Below are positions 1-8,106 of a stretch of DNA of 64,000 bases, piece after piece. The DNA comes from Comamonadaceae bacterium (GTDB taxonomy: Bacteria; Pseudomonadota; Gammaproteobacteria; Burkholderiales; Burkholderiaceae_C). Position numbers and translations under genes: made by a program. The DNA lies in the NCBI GenBank assembly GCA_947448735.1, contig CANFOS010000022.1, forward strand, positions 1 to 64,000, in the 5' to 3' direction. The notes beneath the pieces are model-generated. The model made no database searches and was not told the origin of the DNA. It saw nothing but the letters and a program-made list of their open reading frames with translations. Positions within the stretch are counted from its first letter, which is position 1. The number at the start of each line of letters is the position of its first letter.

Positions 1-345
1 GAAGCGACCGCCCAAAGCCTGGGGCTGCAACTGCCGCAAATGCGCGCTGCGCTGGTGGCGGTGCTGGCGCTTAGCACAGGCACCGCCGTGGCGCAGACAG
101 GCTTGATCGCATTTGTGGGTTTAGCCGCGCCGCATCTGGTCCGGTCGGTGGTTAAAACCACGCACGGCCGCTTGATTGTTTTGTCCAGCCTGATGGGCGC
201 GGTGCTTTTGACAGGGGCCGACGTGATGGCGCGCTGGCTGATGGCGCCACAAGAGCTGCCGGTCGGCGTGCTGACGGCTGTGCTGGGCGGTGGCTACCTC
301 TTGTGGTTGATGCACAGGCATACAGGTCGAGGGGCTGGATTGTGA
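1..345 (+). CDS. btuC: Vitamin B12 ABC transporter permease, C-terminal part (FecCD family)
   Basis: This is the last 114 codons of an inner-membrane permease; the 5' part lies outside the window. The segment holds the FecCD motif GLIAFVGLAAPHLVR followed by hydrophobic helices, as in the C-terminal third of BtuC/FecD/HemU permeases. The family imports cobalamin, ferric siderophores or heme through a homodimeric permease. The B12 assignment is inferred from context, because cobO, cobD, cobC and cobQ follow on the same strand. The stop codon overlaps the proposed GTG start of the ATPase gene (GTGA), which indicates translational coupling. Confidence 0.8.
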   Translation, partial: EATAQSLGLQLPQMRAALVAVLALSTGTAVAQTGLIAFVGLAAPHLVRSVVKTTHGRLIVLSSLMGAVLLTGADVMARWLMAPQELPVGVLTAVLGGGYLLWLMHRHTGRGAGL

Positions 346-1136
346 CTGACGCTATAGATTCAGTAGCTGCTCGCGCTTATAAAATAAGGGCCAGACTCGG
401 AAATGTCGAGGTTTTGAGCGATATTTCGATTGATTTTCCGCGCCGCCGCTGGACCAGCATCGTCGGGCCCAACGGTGCCGGCAAATCGACGCTGCTCAAG
501 GTGCTGGCGGGCTTGACGCCATCGACAGGGTCGGTCGAATTGCTGGGTCAGCCTCTGCAAAGCCTGCCCGCCAAACGGCGGGCCCAGCAGCTGTCGTGGC
601 TAGGCCAAAGTGCTGGGAGTTTTAGCGAAGCATCGGCGGATGACCTGACCGCTTATGACGTCACCATGCTGGGCCGCTTGCCGCACCAGCCCTGGCTGGC
701 ACCGGCCAGTGCGGTCGACCACGCCGCGGTTGAAAAAGCTTTGCGTTCCACCCACGCCTGGGACTGGCGGGGCAGGGCGCTCGGGCAGCTGTCTGGTGGC
801 GAACGCCAGCGCGTTTTGCTGGCGCGTGCGCTGGCGGTTGAGGCTGAGGTGCTGCTGATGGACGAGCCGCTGGCCAACCTGGACCCGCCGCATCAAACCG
901 ACTGGCTGCTGCTGGCCAAAGCACTGGTGGCCAGCGGCAAAACTGTCATCAGCGTGCTGCACGAAATTTCGTTTGCGCTGCAAGCCGATGACGTGGTGGT
1001 CATGGCCCATGGCCGCGTCACGCATCAGGGTGCTTGCAGCGACGCAGCCAGCCACCTGGCGATTGAGGCCGTGTTTGACAAGCGGATTGCCATTCATCAA
1101 CTGGCAGGCCAGTGGGTGGCTTTACCCACTATTTAA
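342..1136 (+). CDS. btuD: Vitamin B12 ABC transporter ATP-binding protein
   Basis: This 264-residue ATPase energises the preceding permease. From the GTG at 342, Walker A GPNGAGKST lies near residue 42, the signature LSGGERQR near 150 and Walker B LLMDEP near 170, so all the ABC motifs are intact. I chose GTG 342 because it overlaps the permease stop by 4 bases; an earlier GTG at 303 is possible but would run deep into btuC. The first roughly 20 codons (about 359-402) coincide with a copy of the dispersed AGCTGCT-type repeat, so the N-terminus may have been reshaped by repeat insertion. Cobalamin as the substrate is inferred from the neighbouring cobalamin genes; iron-siderophore transport is the alternative. 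Confidence 0.8.
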   Translation: MTDAIDSVAARAYKIRARLGNVEVLSDISIDFPRRRWTSIVGPNGAGKSTLLKVLAGLTPSTGSVELLGQPLQSLPAKRRAQQLSWLGQSAGSFSEASADDLTAYDVTMLGRLPHQPWLAPASAVDHAAVEKALRSTHAWDWRGRALGQLSGGERQRVLLARALAVEAEVLLMDEPLANLDPPHQTDWLLLAKALVASGKTVISVLHEISFALQADDVVVMAHGRVTHQGACSDAASHLAIEAVFDKRIAIHQLAGQWVALPTI

Positions 1137-1155
1137 ATCGACAATCTGAAAACTT

Positions 1156-1176
1156 AATTGGAATCTGACCCCAATT
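1156..1176. repeat. Short dispersed motif, copy 1
   Basis: The 21 bases between btuD and cobO read aattggaatctgaccccaat plus t. Near-copies, some in the opposite orientation, occur at 48834-48853 and 52103-52123, each in a gap beside small or decaying genes. No transposase is attached. Confidence 0.5.
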
Positions 1177-1213
1177 CGTGACCCCCATTCGGGGACCCAT
1201 TCGGAGATTAACC

Positions 1214-1807
1214 ATGCAAATCGAAACACCTCCCACCGACAAGCCCTACGAAAAATCCGAGGGCGAGCGGCGCGGCCTGCTGATCGTCAACACGGGTGAC
1301 GGCAAAGGCAAAAGCACTGCCGCATTTGGGCTGGCATTGCGCGCCTTTGGCCGCACCCATGTGCATGGCCAAAAAATCAAGATCTTCCAGTTCATGAAAG
1401 TGCCGACTGCCCGCTTTGGCGAGCACCGCATGTTTGAACAGCTTGGTATTCCGATTGAAGGCTTGGGTGACGGTTTCAGCTGGAAGAGCCAGGACCTGGA
1501 GCGCTCTGGCCAGCTTGCGCGCGACGGCTGGCTCAAAGCCAAGGCGGCTATCCAGAGCGGTGAGTACTTCATGGTGGTACTCGATGAATTTACCTACCCG
1601 CTGATCTACGGCTGGATGGAGGCCGCGGGCGGCGTTGAAGAAGTGGTGCAAACCCTGTTTGACAGACCCACCCATACCCACGTCGTCATCACCGGCCGCC
1701 GCTGCCCGCCAGAGATCATTGAGCTGGCCGACACCGTGACTGAAATGACCATGGTCAAGCACGCCTTCAAGGCGGGTATCCCCGCACAGCGCGGAATTGA
1801 GGATTGA
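1214..1807 (+). CDS. cobO: Cob(I)yrinic acid a,c-diamide adenosyltransferase
   Basis: This 197-residue enzyme (BtuR/CobA/CobO family) transfers the adenosyl group of ATP to cob(I)alamin or cobinamide precursors in the cytoplasm. The P-loop GDGKGKST lies at residues 28-35, followed by the conserved DEF segment ([10 protein letters not shown]) and a C-terminus ending AQRGIED, as usual for the family. The ATG at 1214 follows a purine-rich GGAGATTAACC stretch; in-frame upstream codons are read only through the intergenic repeat. The gene belongs to the salvage/synthesis set with cobD, cobC and cobQ. The stop is overlapped by a bluB-like remnant. Confidence 0.92.
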   Translation: MQIETPPTDKPYEKSEGERRGLLIVNTGDGKGKSTAAFGLALRAFGRTHVHGQKIKIFQFMKVPTARFGEHRMFEQLGIPIEGLGDGFSWKSQDLERSGQLARDGWLKAKAAIQSGEYFMVVLDEFTYPLIYGWMEAAGGVEEVVQTLFDRPTHTHVVITGRRCPPEIIELADTVTEMTMVKHAFKAGIPAQRGIED

Positions 1808-1998
1808 TGCAGCCTGTTGCTGGCCGCCGCACGCTGCCTGAGATGCCCGAAGGCAGCCAGCCCACCGCCATGTTGTGCCTCGGCCCGGTGGATGCGTTCG
1901 ACGACCAGCCGATGCTGCAGGCCGAAAAGTGGGCCCGCCGCGCAGATGTGTCGGACTTGGTGTTTGAGGATACGTGGGGGCACGTCAGCTGTGGTTGA
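1804..1998 (+). pseudogene. bluB: bluB remnant (5,6-dimethylbenzimidazole synthase C-terminus)
   Basis: About 64 codons resemble only the C-terminal tail of BluB: a PEGSQPTAMLCLGP strand, then PMLQAEKW and VFEDTWG. BluB is a flavin-destroying enzyme of roughly 200-230 residues that makes the lower ligand of B12. Here the flavin-binding N-terminal three quarters are absent, and the remaining frame starts exactly at the cobO stop (TTGATG), as though a deletion had joined cobO to the bluB tail. The frame still overlaps the cobD start, so it may persist for translational coupling. The fragment cannot be a functional BluB. The identification is by eye from the tail motif. Confidence 0.6.
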
Positions 1999-2947
1999 TT
2001 CAGCCTGGATGCTGTCTGGCGCTTTGCTGGTCGCGTTTGTGGTGGATCGGTATCTCGGCGAGCCACCTGCACGCCTGCACCCGGTGGTCTGGATGGGCCA
2101 TTACCTGAACTGGGCAGCCAAGAGACTTCGACCTGTAGCTTCTCCTGCTGTTCGTGATTTAAAGGCATTCTGGCTTGCAGCAGGCTTCTGGTCTGCGGGA
2201 GCAGCTATGGTTTTGATGGTTTCTGGCGCCCTGCAATGGGGCCTTGTTCAGTTGCCGTGGCTGGCGGCTGCGCTGCTGCTGGGGCTGGCCCTCAAACCCA
2301 TGCTGGCTTGGGCGATGCTGCGCTCTGAAGTTCAGGCGGTGGAGGTGGCCCTCGGCCAATCGCTGGATGCGGGTCGGCAGCGGCTGGCCATGCTGGTCAG
2401 CCGTGACACGACCACGCTCAGTGAGTCTGAGGTGCGTGAAAGCGCCATCGAGTCGCTGGCTGAAAACCTCAATGACTCAGTGGTTGCACCCGTCTTTTGG
2501 TTTGTGTTGTTCGGTTTGCCGGGCGCTGCGGTGTACCGCTTTGCCAACACGGCGGATGCGATGTGGGGCTACCGGGGCCTGCGCAACGGGGTGAACTGGG
2601 AATGGGCCGGCAAGTGGGCCGCGCGCGCCGACGACCTGCTGAGCTGGGTGCCTGCGCGCATCACAGCGCTGCTGCTGAAGTTGCTGGTGCAGGGCGTTGG
2701 CTACAACAGACTTCGGGCGGAAGCCCACAAAACCCCATCGCCCAACAGCGGCTGGCCGATGGCTGCGATGGCCTTGGCTCTTGGCGTGCGTTTGCAAAAG
2801 CCAGGCGTTTATGTTTTGAACCCACCAGGCAGGCCACCCGAGCCACGAGATACCATTTCAGCTCAAAAAAAGGCATCAAAAGTGGTTGTAGTCGTCATCT
2901 TACTTGCCCAAGCAGCTATTTTATTGATAGCGTCTTTCAAGTCATGA
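1991..2947 (+). CDS. cobD: Adenosylcobinamide-phosphate synthase (cobalamin biosynthesis membrane protein)
   Basis: This is a 318-residue polytopic inner-membrane protein (CbiB/CobD family). It attaches aminopropanol, or its phosphate, to adenosylcobyric acid. Typical segments are the N-terminal DRYLGEPPARLHPVVWMG, the SRDTTTLSESEVRESAIESLAEN motif region near the middle, and AMWGYRG. GTG at 1991 gives the usual length and overlaps the end of the bluB remnant. The last 25 or so codons (from about 2868) lie in a reverse copy of the dispersed repeat, and the C-terminus is correspondingly a Val/Ile/Ala-rich tail. The stop overlaps the cobC start (ATGA). Confidence 0.9.
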   Translation: MVDSAWMLSGALLVAFVVDRYLGEPPARLHPVVWMGHYLNWAAKRLRPVASPAVRDLKAFWLAAGFWSAGAAMVLMVSGALQWGLVQLPWLAAALLLGLALKPMLAWAMLRSEVQAVEVALGQSLDAGRQRLAMLVSRDTTTLSESEVRESAIESLAENLNDSVVAPVFWFVLFGLPGAAVYRFANTADAMWGYRGLRNGVNWEWAGKWAARADDLLSWVPARITALLLKLLVQGVGYNRLRAEAHKTPSPNSGWPMAAMALALGVRLQKPGVYVLNPPGRPPEPRDTISAQKKASKVVVVVILLAQAAILLIASFKS

Positions 2948-3912
2948 CAGTTCAATCTCCACGTATTCACGGCGGCCCCGATGCTTTCGGTGCGGTGCCG
3001 TTTGACTTTTCAACCAACAGCAATGCCTGCGGGCCGTGCCCGGCGGCGCTGGCGGCCATTCAGCAGGCAGACGCAAGCCAGTACCCGGACGCCAGCTACA
3101 CAGCGCTGCGTGGGCAACTGGCCGCTTTTCATGGTGTGGATGTGCAGCGTGTTGTGTTGGCGGCAAGTGCCAGTGAATTTATTTTCCGCATCACGGCCAT
3201 GGTGGCCAGGCAGGGCGGGCAATCGGTTGGGTTGCCCGCGCATGGCTATGGCGACTATGCCCACGCGGCTGCAGCGCATGGTTTGAACGTCGTCAACACC
3301 GATGTCGCCGACCTGTGCTGGGCTTGCGATCCATCGAGTCCGCTTGGCGCGCCACATGTGGGTGCGGATAGCGCCAGCCATGCGGTCAGCGTGCTTGACC
3401 GGGCTTACGAGCCGCTGCGCTTGCCGGGTGCTTTGGCCTATGCAGGCAACGTTGACAAAAGCTGGCAACTGTATTCACCCAACAAAGCGCTGGGCCTGAC
3501 AGGCGTGCGTGCAGCTTATGCCATTGCGCCTTTGGATGCCGATGAAGGTGTTGAAACCATGAATCAGCTCTGCCCGTCATGGCCCATCGGCGCGCACGGT
3601 GTGGCCATGCTCAGCGCCTGGACGCAAGCGGACACGCAAACCTGGCTGGCAGACAGCTTGATGACGCTGGCGCAATGGAAAACTCGGCAAACCGCGCTTT
3701 GTGCGGCTATGGGCTGGACGGTATTGCCCAGTCTGGCGAACTTTTTCGTTTGCCGGGCGCCGATTGATTTAGCCGCTTTGCGCCAGCACGGCATCAAGCT
3801 GCGCGACTGCACCTCGTTTGGCCTGGCTGGCCATGTGCGCATCAGCGTGCAAGCGCCCGCGGCACAAGACGCCCTGCACCACGCATGGCAACACATCAAA
3901 GGACGGGCATGA
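2944..3912 (+). CDS. cobC: Threonine-phosphate decarboxylase-like aminotransferase (CobC)
   Basis: This is a 322-residue PLP-dependent fold type I protein of the histidinol-phosphate aminotransferase family. CobC/CobD-type members make the aminopropanol phosphate linker of cobalamin. Recognisable parts are the FDFSTNSNACGPCP start (compare DFSxNxNPxGPP), QYPDASYTALR, and SPNKALGLTGVRAAY with the likely PLP lysine. ATG 2944 overlaps the cobD stop by 4 bases. Its position between cobD and cobQ supports the pathway role. A histidinol-phosphate aminotransferase role is less likely in this context. Confidence 0.88.
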   Translation: MTVQSPRIHGGPDAFGAVPFDFSTNSNACGPCPAALAAIQQADASQYPDASYTALRGQLAAFHGVDVQRVVLAASASEFIFRITAMVARQGGQSVGLPAHGYGDYAHAAAAHGLNVVNTDVADLCWACDPSSPLGAPHVGADSASHAVSVLDRAYEPLRLPGALAYAGNVDKSWQLYSPNKALGLTGVRAAYAIAPLDADEGVETMNQLCPSWPIGAHGVAMLSAWTQADTQTWLADSLMTLAQWKTRQTALCAAMGWTVLPSLANFFVCRAPIDLAALRQHGIKLRDCTSFGLAGHVRISVQAPAAQDALHHAWQHIKGRA

Positions 3913-5369
3913 CTGCAAAAGCCGTGATGGTTTTAGGCACCACCAGCGGGGCCGGCAAGAGCTGGCTGACGACGGCGCTGTGCCGCTACTACGCCAGGCA
4001 AGGCTTGAAGGTTGTGCCCTACAAGGCGCAAAACATGAGCAACAACGCGCGTGTTGTTGCTGGCGGAGAAATCGGTAGCGCCCAATACTTTCAAGCCTTG
4101 GCTGCGAACGCCAAACCTGAAGTTCGCATGAATCCGTTATTGCTCAAACCTGAAAAAGACACGCAAAGCCAGGTGGTTTTGATGGGGCAGGTCAACGCAG
4201 AGCTGTCAAAAATCGACTGGCGTGGTCGCAGTGCGCATGTGTGGCCGGTGCTGGCCCGCGCACTTGACGAGCTGATGGCCGAGAACGATGTGGTGGTGAT
4301 AGAAGGCGCAGGCTCACCCGCAGAAATCAACTTGAAGCACAGCGACATTGTCAACATGCGTGTCGCCCTGCACGCCAACGCGGCTTGCCTGCTGGTCACA
4401 GACATTGATCGGGGTGGGGCGTTTGCGCACCTGTACGGCACATGGGCGATGCTGGACGCAACAGAGCAAAAATGCATCAGGGGTTTTGTGTTGAACAAGT
4501 TCCGGGGTGACGCCAAACTGCTCGCTCCCGGCCCGCAAATGCTGCAAGACCTGACGGGCGTGCCAACGGTTGCCACGCTGCCGATGTGGTGGCAACACGG
4601 TCTGCCCGAGGAAGATGGCGTTTTCGATGACAGAACCCGGTCCAGCGGGCAAGTCACTACAACCATTGCCGTCATTGCCTACCCCCGCATCAGCAACCTG
4701 GATGAATTCCAGCCGCTTAAAAACGTGCCGGGTGTGCGTTTGCTGTGGGCGCGCAGCCCGGCTGACCTCGCTGGTTTGAGCCGCCATGACTGGATTATTT
4801 TGCCCGGCTCCAAAGCCACCAGCAGTGATCTGGAATGGCTGCGCGCGCAGGGATTAGACCAAGCTGTGAACGCCCATTCGGCGGCCGGTGGGGCGGTGCT
4901 GGGGATTTGCGGCGGCCTGCAAATGCTGGGTGCCGCGCTGATGGACCCGCACGGCATAGAACCCATGGATGAGGGCAAGGCCGCCGGCCTGGGTTTGCTG
5001 GGTGTGGTGACCGTGTTTGAAGAGGCAAAAACCGTGCAGCACAGGCAAGCCCGGTTCAACCAGACCACCGGCCCTTGGGCGGCCTTGTCGCATGTACAGG
5101 TGGCGGGCTATGAAATTCACCATGGGCAAACCGCATCACGGGCCGACATGGCAGACGGTACGCACGCGGTCATGCCGCACCAGCTGGCCTGGCAAAACGC
5201 GCAAGGCAATGTGCTGGGCGTTTACCTGCATGGCCTGTTTGAAGACCCAGCCGTGCTGCACGCATTGTTTGGCGCCGCTGCACCAACGTTGGGCAGCGTG
5301 TTTGACGGGCTTGCTGACTATATTGAGCAGCACTTTGAGCCGGGCGTGTTGCAGTCGTTGATCGCCTAA
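3909..5369 (+). CDS. cobQ: Adenosylcobyric acid synthase (glutamine-hydrolysing)
   Basis: This 486-residue enzyme (CobQ/CbiP) amidates four carboxylates of adenosylcobyrinic acid a,c-diamide. The N-terminal P-loop-like GTTSGAGKS lies at residues 9-17, followed by VPYKAQNMSNNA. The C-terminal triad-type glutamine amidotransferase domain has the nucleophile Cys in GICGGLQMLG and a late GVYLHGLFE histidine motif. ATG 3909 overlaps the cobC stop by 4 bases; an ATG 24 bases upstream is in frame but less well placed. This is the last gene of the cobalamin operon, with only 5 bases before the convergent serB end. No terminator hairpin is obvious there. Confidence 0.95.
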   Translation: MTAKAVMVLGTTSGAGKSWLTTALCRYYARQGLKVVPYKAQNMSNNARVVAGGEIGSAQYFQALAANAKPEVRMNPLLLKPEKDTQSQVVLMGQVNAELSKIDWRGRSAHVWPVLARALDELMAENDVVVIEGAGSPAEINLKHSDIVNMRVALHANAACLLVTDIDRGGAFAHLYGTWAMLDATEQKCIRGFVLNKFRGDAKLLAPGPQMLQDLTGVPTVATLPMWWQHGLPEEDGVFDDRTRSSGQVTTTIAVIAYPRISNLDEFQPLKNVPGVRLLWARSPADLAGLSRHDWIILPGSKATSSDLEWLRAQGLDQAVNAHSAAGGAVLGICGGLQMLGAALMDPHGIEPMDEGKAAGLGLLGVVTVFEEAKTVQHRQARFNQTTGPWAALSHVQVAGYEIHHGQTASRADMADGTHAVMPHQLAWQNAQGNVLGVYLHGLFEDPAVLHALFGAAAPTLGSVFDGLADYIEQHFEPGVLQSLIA

Positions 5370-5374
5370 GTCTG

Positions 5375-6085
5375 TTATTGCAGCACTTCCAGCAGCCTGT
5401 CCAGCCCGCCTGAATTGATGGCCACCATCGCCTTCTCACGCACTTTGGGCTTGGCATGGTAGGCCACTGACAAACCTGCTGCACCCATCATCGGCAAGTC
5501 ATTGGCGCCATCGCCCACGGCTATCGCCTGGCTTGGCTCAATGCCCAGCAGCGCGCAGGTTTCAAGCAGCGTTTTGCGCTTTTCCTCGCCATCACAAATA
5601 TCGCCCCAAGGCTGGTCAAGCAGTCGGCCCGTCAGCACGCCGTCTAGCGCTTCAAGCTGGTTGGACTTGGCGTAGTCAATGCCCAGCCGAGCCGCCACAC
5701 GATCCGCAAAAAACGTGAACCCGCCCGACACCAGCAACACCTTCATGCCGGCTTTTTTACAAGCGGCCACCAGCTCAGTGGCTCCGGGGTTCAGTTGCAG
5801 GCGCTCGGCATACACGCGTTCCATGCTCGCTACACTCACGCCCCTGAGCAAGGCCACGCGGCGGCGCAAGCTGGTCTTGAAGTCGGCAATCTCACCGCGC
5901 ATCGTGGCCTCAGTGATGGCAGCCACTTCGGCTTTCAAGCCCACCGCATCGGCTATTTCATCAATGCACTCGATGTTGATGAGGGTCGAGTCCATGTCAA
6001 AGGCGATCAGCTTGAAGCGGGCCAGCGCCAAGGGCGGGGTGAAGCCTTGAGTGACCAGACCAGGCGAGAGTTCTGTGGGATTCAT
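5375..6085 (-). CDS. serB: Phosphoserine phosphatase
   Basis: This 236-residue HAD-superfamily phosphatase carries out the last step of serine biosynthesis. Motif I FDMDSTLINIECIDE carries the nucleophile Asp, motif II is VSGGFTFF, and motifs III/IV are in VGDGANDLPMMGAAG. Length and motifs match SerB without the ACT domain. The gene is convergent with cobQ. Upstream of the start, at 6096-6157, is a clear copy of the dispersed repeat. Confidence 0.94.
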   Translation of the reverse strand: MNPTELSPGLVTQGFTPPLALARFKLIAFDMDSTLINIECIDEIADAVGLKAEVAAITEATMRGEIADFKTSLRRRVALLRGVSVASMERVYAERLQLNPGATELVAACKKAGMKVLLVSGGFTFFADRVAARLGIDYAKSNQLEALDGVLTGRLLDQPWGDICDGEEKRKTLLETCALLGIEPSQAIAVGDGANDLPMMGAAGLSVAYHAKPKVREKAMVAINSGGLDRLLEVLQ

Positions 6086-6095
6086 GAATTGTGAA

Positions 6096-6157
6096 TGCTA
6101 TTTGTTTGATAGCTACTGGGATAGTATTTTATTGGGCTAGAGGCTGATTTGATCGTT
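6096..6157 (+). repeat. Dispersed Comamonadaceae-type repeat, best intact copy
   Basis: The stretch contains TTTGATAGCTACTGGGATAG, then TATTTTATTGGGCTAGAGGC, then TGATTTGATCG. This is the clearest of at least seven copies in the window, between serB and vapC. Other copies: about 362-402, 2868-2934, 15297-15340, 15574-15617, 36778-36836, 49587-49640 and, weaker, 59620-59665 and 49737-49797. Confidence 0.75.
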
Positions 6158-6184
6158 TTTTAGCCATTTTTGAATTTTTCAGAC

Positions 6185-6610
6185 TCAAACCTGGGCGGCC
6201 AGCCAGTTTTCAAGCTGCAGGCCTGGCACACGCAAAAAATCGGCATCGGCGCTGACCAAGGTGGCGTTCAGGGCCAAGGCGTGTGCCGCGATCAGCAAGT
6301 CGTTTGCGCCGATGGGCGTGCCCGCAGCCTGAAGGTGTGAGCGCAAGGCGGCGTATCGGGAAACGATGTCTTTCGTCAGCGGCAGAACATCGACCGTCTG
6401 CATCACGGCATCGTAGGCGGTTTGCAGTCGTGGGTTGGGTTGGCGTGCCAGACCGAACTCCAGCTCGCATTGAACGATCACACTTGTGCAAAGTCCGCGT
6501 TTGCCGCCTGATTCGGTCGAGCTCATCGCGATTGCGCGTTGGGCGGCTGGGCCTTGCAGATGTCGCATCATGTCAGAGATGATGTTCGTGTCCAGCATCA
6601 GGCCGGTCAT
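6185..6610 (-). CDS. vapC: VapC-type PIN-domain ribonuclease toxin
   Basis: This 141-residue PIN-domain protein has the expected acidic residues: Asp in MLDTNIISDMM near residue 7, Glu in CELEFGLA, Asp in ANDLLIAA, and Asp in SADADF near the C-terminus. PIN toxins of this kind cleave RNA, often tRNA or rRNA. All the acidic positions are present, so the toxin looks intact. The ATG overlaps the antitoxin stop (ATGA), the usual coupled arrangement. Confidence 0.92.
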   Translation of the reverse strand: MTGLMLDTNIISDMMRHLQGPAAQRAIAMSSTESGGKRGLCTSVIVQCELEFGLARQPNPRLQTAYDAVMQTVDVLPLTKDIVSRYAALRSHLQAAGTPIGANDLLIAAHALALNATLVSADADFLRVPGLQLENWLAAQV

Positions 6611-6927
6611 AAAACAATGTCGTCCAGAGGCAGCAAGCCTTCATCAACGTCGGGAAACGGTTCAGTGATGGCCGGCCAGTCTTTCATGCTTTCCAGGGCG
6701 GCTGCAAGAGCGGCCACTGTGCCTTTGGCTGGCAAGGCGGCGACGGCTTCGATGATCAGCTGCTTGCCCACGCGCCGCATGGTGGCCTGGGTGCCTGGCA
6801 ACTCAAATTCTTTAGGTATGCGTACCGCCTGGTTGGCACCGTTACGGAACAGGCTGACCTGACGTACAGGGGTGTCCGCGAGCGTATTGACCAAGTAGGG
6901 GGGGATGATGTCAGAGACGTGGTTCAT
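6607..6927 (-). CDS. vapB: VapB-type antitoxin with AbrB/MazE-like DNA-binding domain
   Basis: This 106-residue antitoxin would bind and neutralise the downstream PIN toxin and repress the operon. The swapped-hairpin domain is seen in VSLFRNGANQAVRIPKEFEL near residues 20-45, a typical VapB/AbrB pattern. The acidic C-terminal tail (EPFPDVDEGLLPLDDIVL) would be the toxin-binding part. ATG 6927 was chosen because AGGAG lies just upstream and the operator/promoter ends at 6957; a longer reading would start inside the operator. The protein is somewhat longer than common VapBs of about 75 residues. Confidence 0.9.
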   Translation of the reverse strand: MNHVSDIIPPYLVNTLADTPVRQVSLFRNGANQAVRIPKEFELPGTQATMRRVGKQLIIEAVAALPAKGTVAALAAALESMKDWPAITEPFPDVDEGLLPLDDIVL

Positions 6928-6956
6928 GGTGCGCTCCTGAGATTCGAGGCGACGCC

Positions 6957-6985
6957 AGTTTAGCATATGCTAAAGCATATGCCAA
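6957..6985 (-). promoter_or_regulatory. vapBC promoter with palindromic operator
   Basis: On the minus strand TTGGCA (6985-6980) and TAAACT (6962-6957) are separated by exactly 17 bases. Positions 6959-6974 form a perfect 16-base palindrome (TTTAGCATATGCTAAA), and its core GCATATGC is repeated at 6975-6982. Two operator half-modules therefore fill the -35/-10 spacer, fitting autorepression by a VapB or VapBC complex. Confidence 0.75.
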
Positions 6986-7034
6986 AGATGTTCCGGCCAC
7001 CAGCATCCCTGACGCACCATCCCCACAAATCAGC

Positions 7035-8015
7035 TTACTGCGGCACCAGTCCGGAAGCTTTGACCAGCTCTGCGTGCACCCTGATGTCTCTCGCAATCAG
7101 CTGCTGCAGCGCTTCTGGTGAACCCGTGGTGACTTCCATGCCGCTTTCGGCCAGCTTGGCCTTGAAGTCTGCGTCCATCGCCGCGACGACGGCCTTATTG
7201 AGTTGGTCAATGATCGACTTGGGTGTTTTGGCGGGTGCCAGCAGGCCTATCCAGGCCGACAGGTTCATGTCGGCAAAGCCGCTTTCGACCATGGTGGGAA
7301 CGTTGGGCAAAATGCCAGAGCGTTGCGGGCTCATCACGCCCAGGGCGGTGAGCTTGCCCGACTTGATGTGCGGCAGGGCCTCAGGCATCACGGCAAACAG
7401 TGCATCGACCGTGCCAGCCAGCGCGTCATTGACAGCCAGGGCACCACCTTTGTAGGGCACATGCAGCATGCTCGCCTTGGTGCGGGTCTCAAACATGAGG
7501 CCAGCCAGATGCTGAGGGCTGCCATCGCCCGAACTTGCGTAGGTGATCTTGCCGGGGTTGGCTCTGGCAGCCGCCAGGAAAGCGGCGACCGTGGGGTACT
7601 TTTGCTTGTCGCTGACCACCAGCACCATGGGCTGGTTGACCAGCAGTGACACGGGGCTGAAGTCAGCCTCCGGGTCGTAAGGCAGGCTTTTAAAAACGCT
7701 TTTGTTGGTGGTCAGAAAGGAAGCTGGCGAGACGGTCAGCGTGTAGCCGTCTGCTGGCGATTGCTTGACTGCGGGCATGCCGATCTGGCCGGAAGCGCCA
7801 GCGCGGTTGTCCACCACAAAGGGCTGTCCCATGGACGCGTTGAGTTTTTGACCCAGTGTGCGGGCGATCATGTCGACGCTGCCACCGGCAGCCAGCGCCA
7901 CGATGACCTTGACCGGCCGGTCAGGATATTTGGGCGCTTGGGCAAAAGCTGAAGCCGTGAGGCCCAGTAAACAGATGGCACAAGCGGTGTGCAGTGCGAT
8001 GCGGCGTGTTGGCAT
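7035..8015 (-). CDS. Bug/TctC-family periplasmic solute receptor
   Basis: This exported protein of 326 residues (from ATG 8015) has an N-terminal signal peptide ending near ASAFA-QAP and the family start YPDRPVKVIVALAAGGSVD. VPYKGGALAVNDALAGTVDA is the typical mid-domain. Bug receptors bind small carboxylates or related ligands for tripartite tricarboxylate transporters, but most are orphans, and no tctA/tctB gene is nearby here. The ligand cannot be told from sequence. An in-frame GTG 18 bases upstream is an alternative start. Confidence 0.88.
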   Translation of the reverse strand: MPTRRIALHTACAICLLGLTASAFAQAPKYPDRPVKVIVALAAGGSVDMIARTLGQKLNASMGQPFVVDNRAGASGQIGMPAVKQSPADGYTLTVSPASFLTTNKSVFKSLPYDPEADFSPVSLLVNQPMVLVVSDKQKYPTVAAFLAAARANPGKITYASSGDGSPQHLAGLMFETRTKASMLHVPYKGGALAVNDALAGTVDALFAVMPEALPHIKSGKLTALGVMSPQRSGILPNVPTMVESGFADMNLSAWIGLLAPAKTPKSIIDQLNKAVVAAMDADFKAKLAESGMEVTTGSPEALQQLIARDIRVHAELVKASGLVPQ

Positions 8016-8106
8016 GTGACGTGTCCTGACCAAAAAGTGGTTGTTGAATACAAGCGCTGGTAACAGCTTTTAGGTATGCAAGCCTCGTGCCTGTTATTGG
8101 TTTTGC

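Noticed and set aside
1137..1213. Cobalamin riboswitch between btuD and cobO
   Set aside because: Only 77 bases, and the B12-box pattern GCCACTG is not present; a riboswitch may lie upstream of the window.
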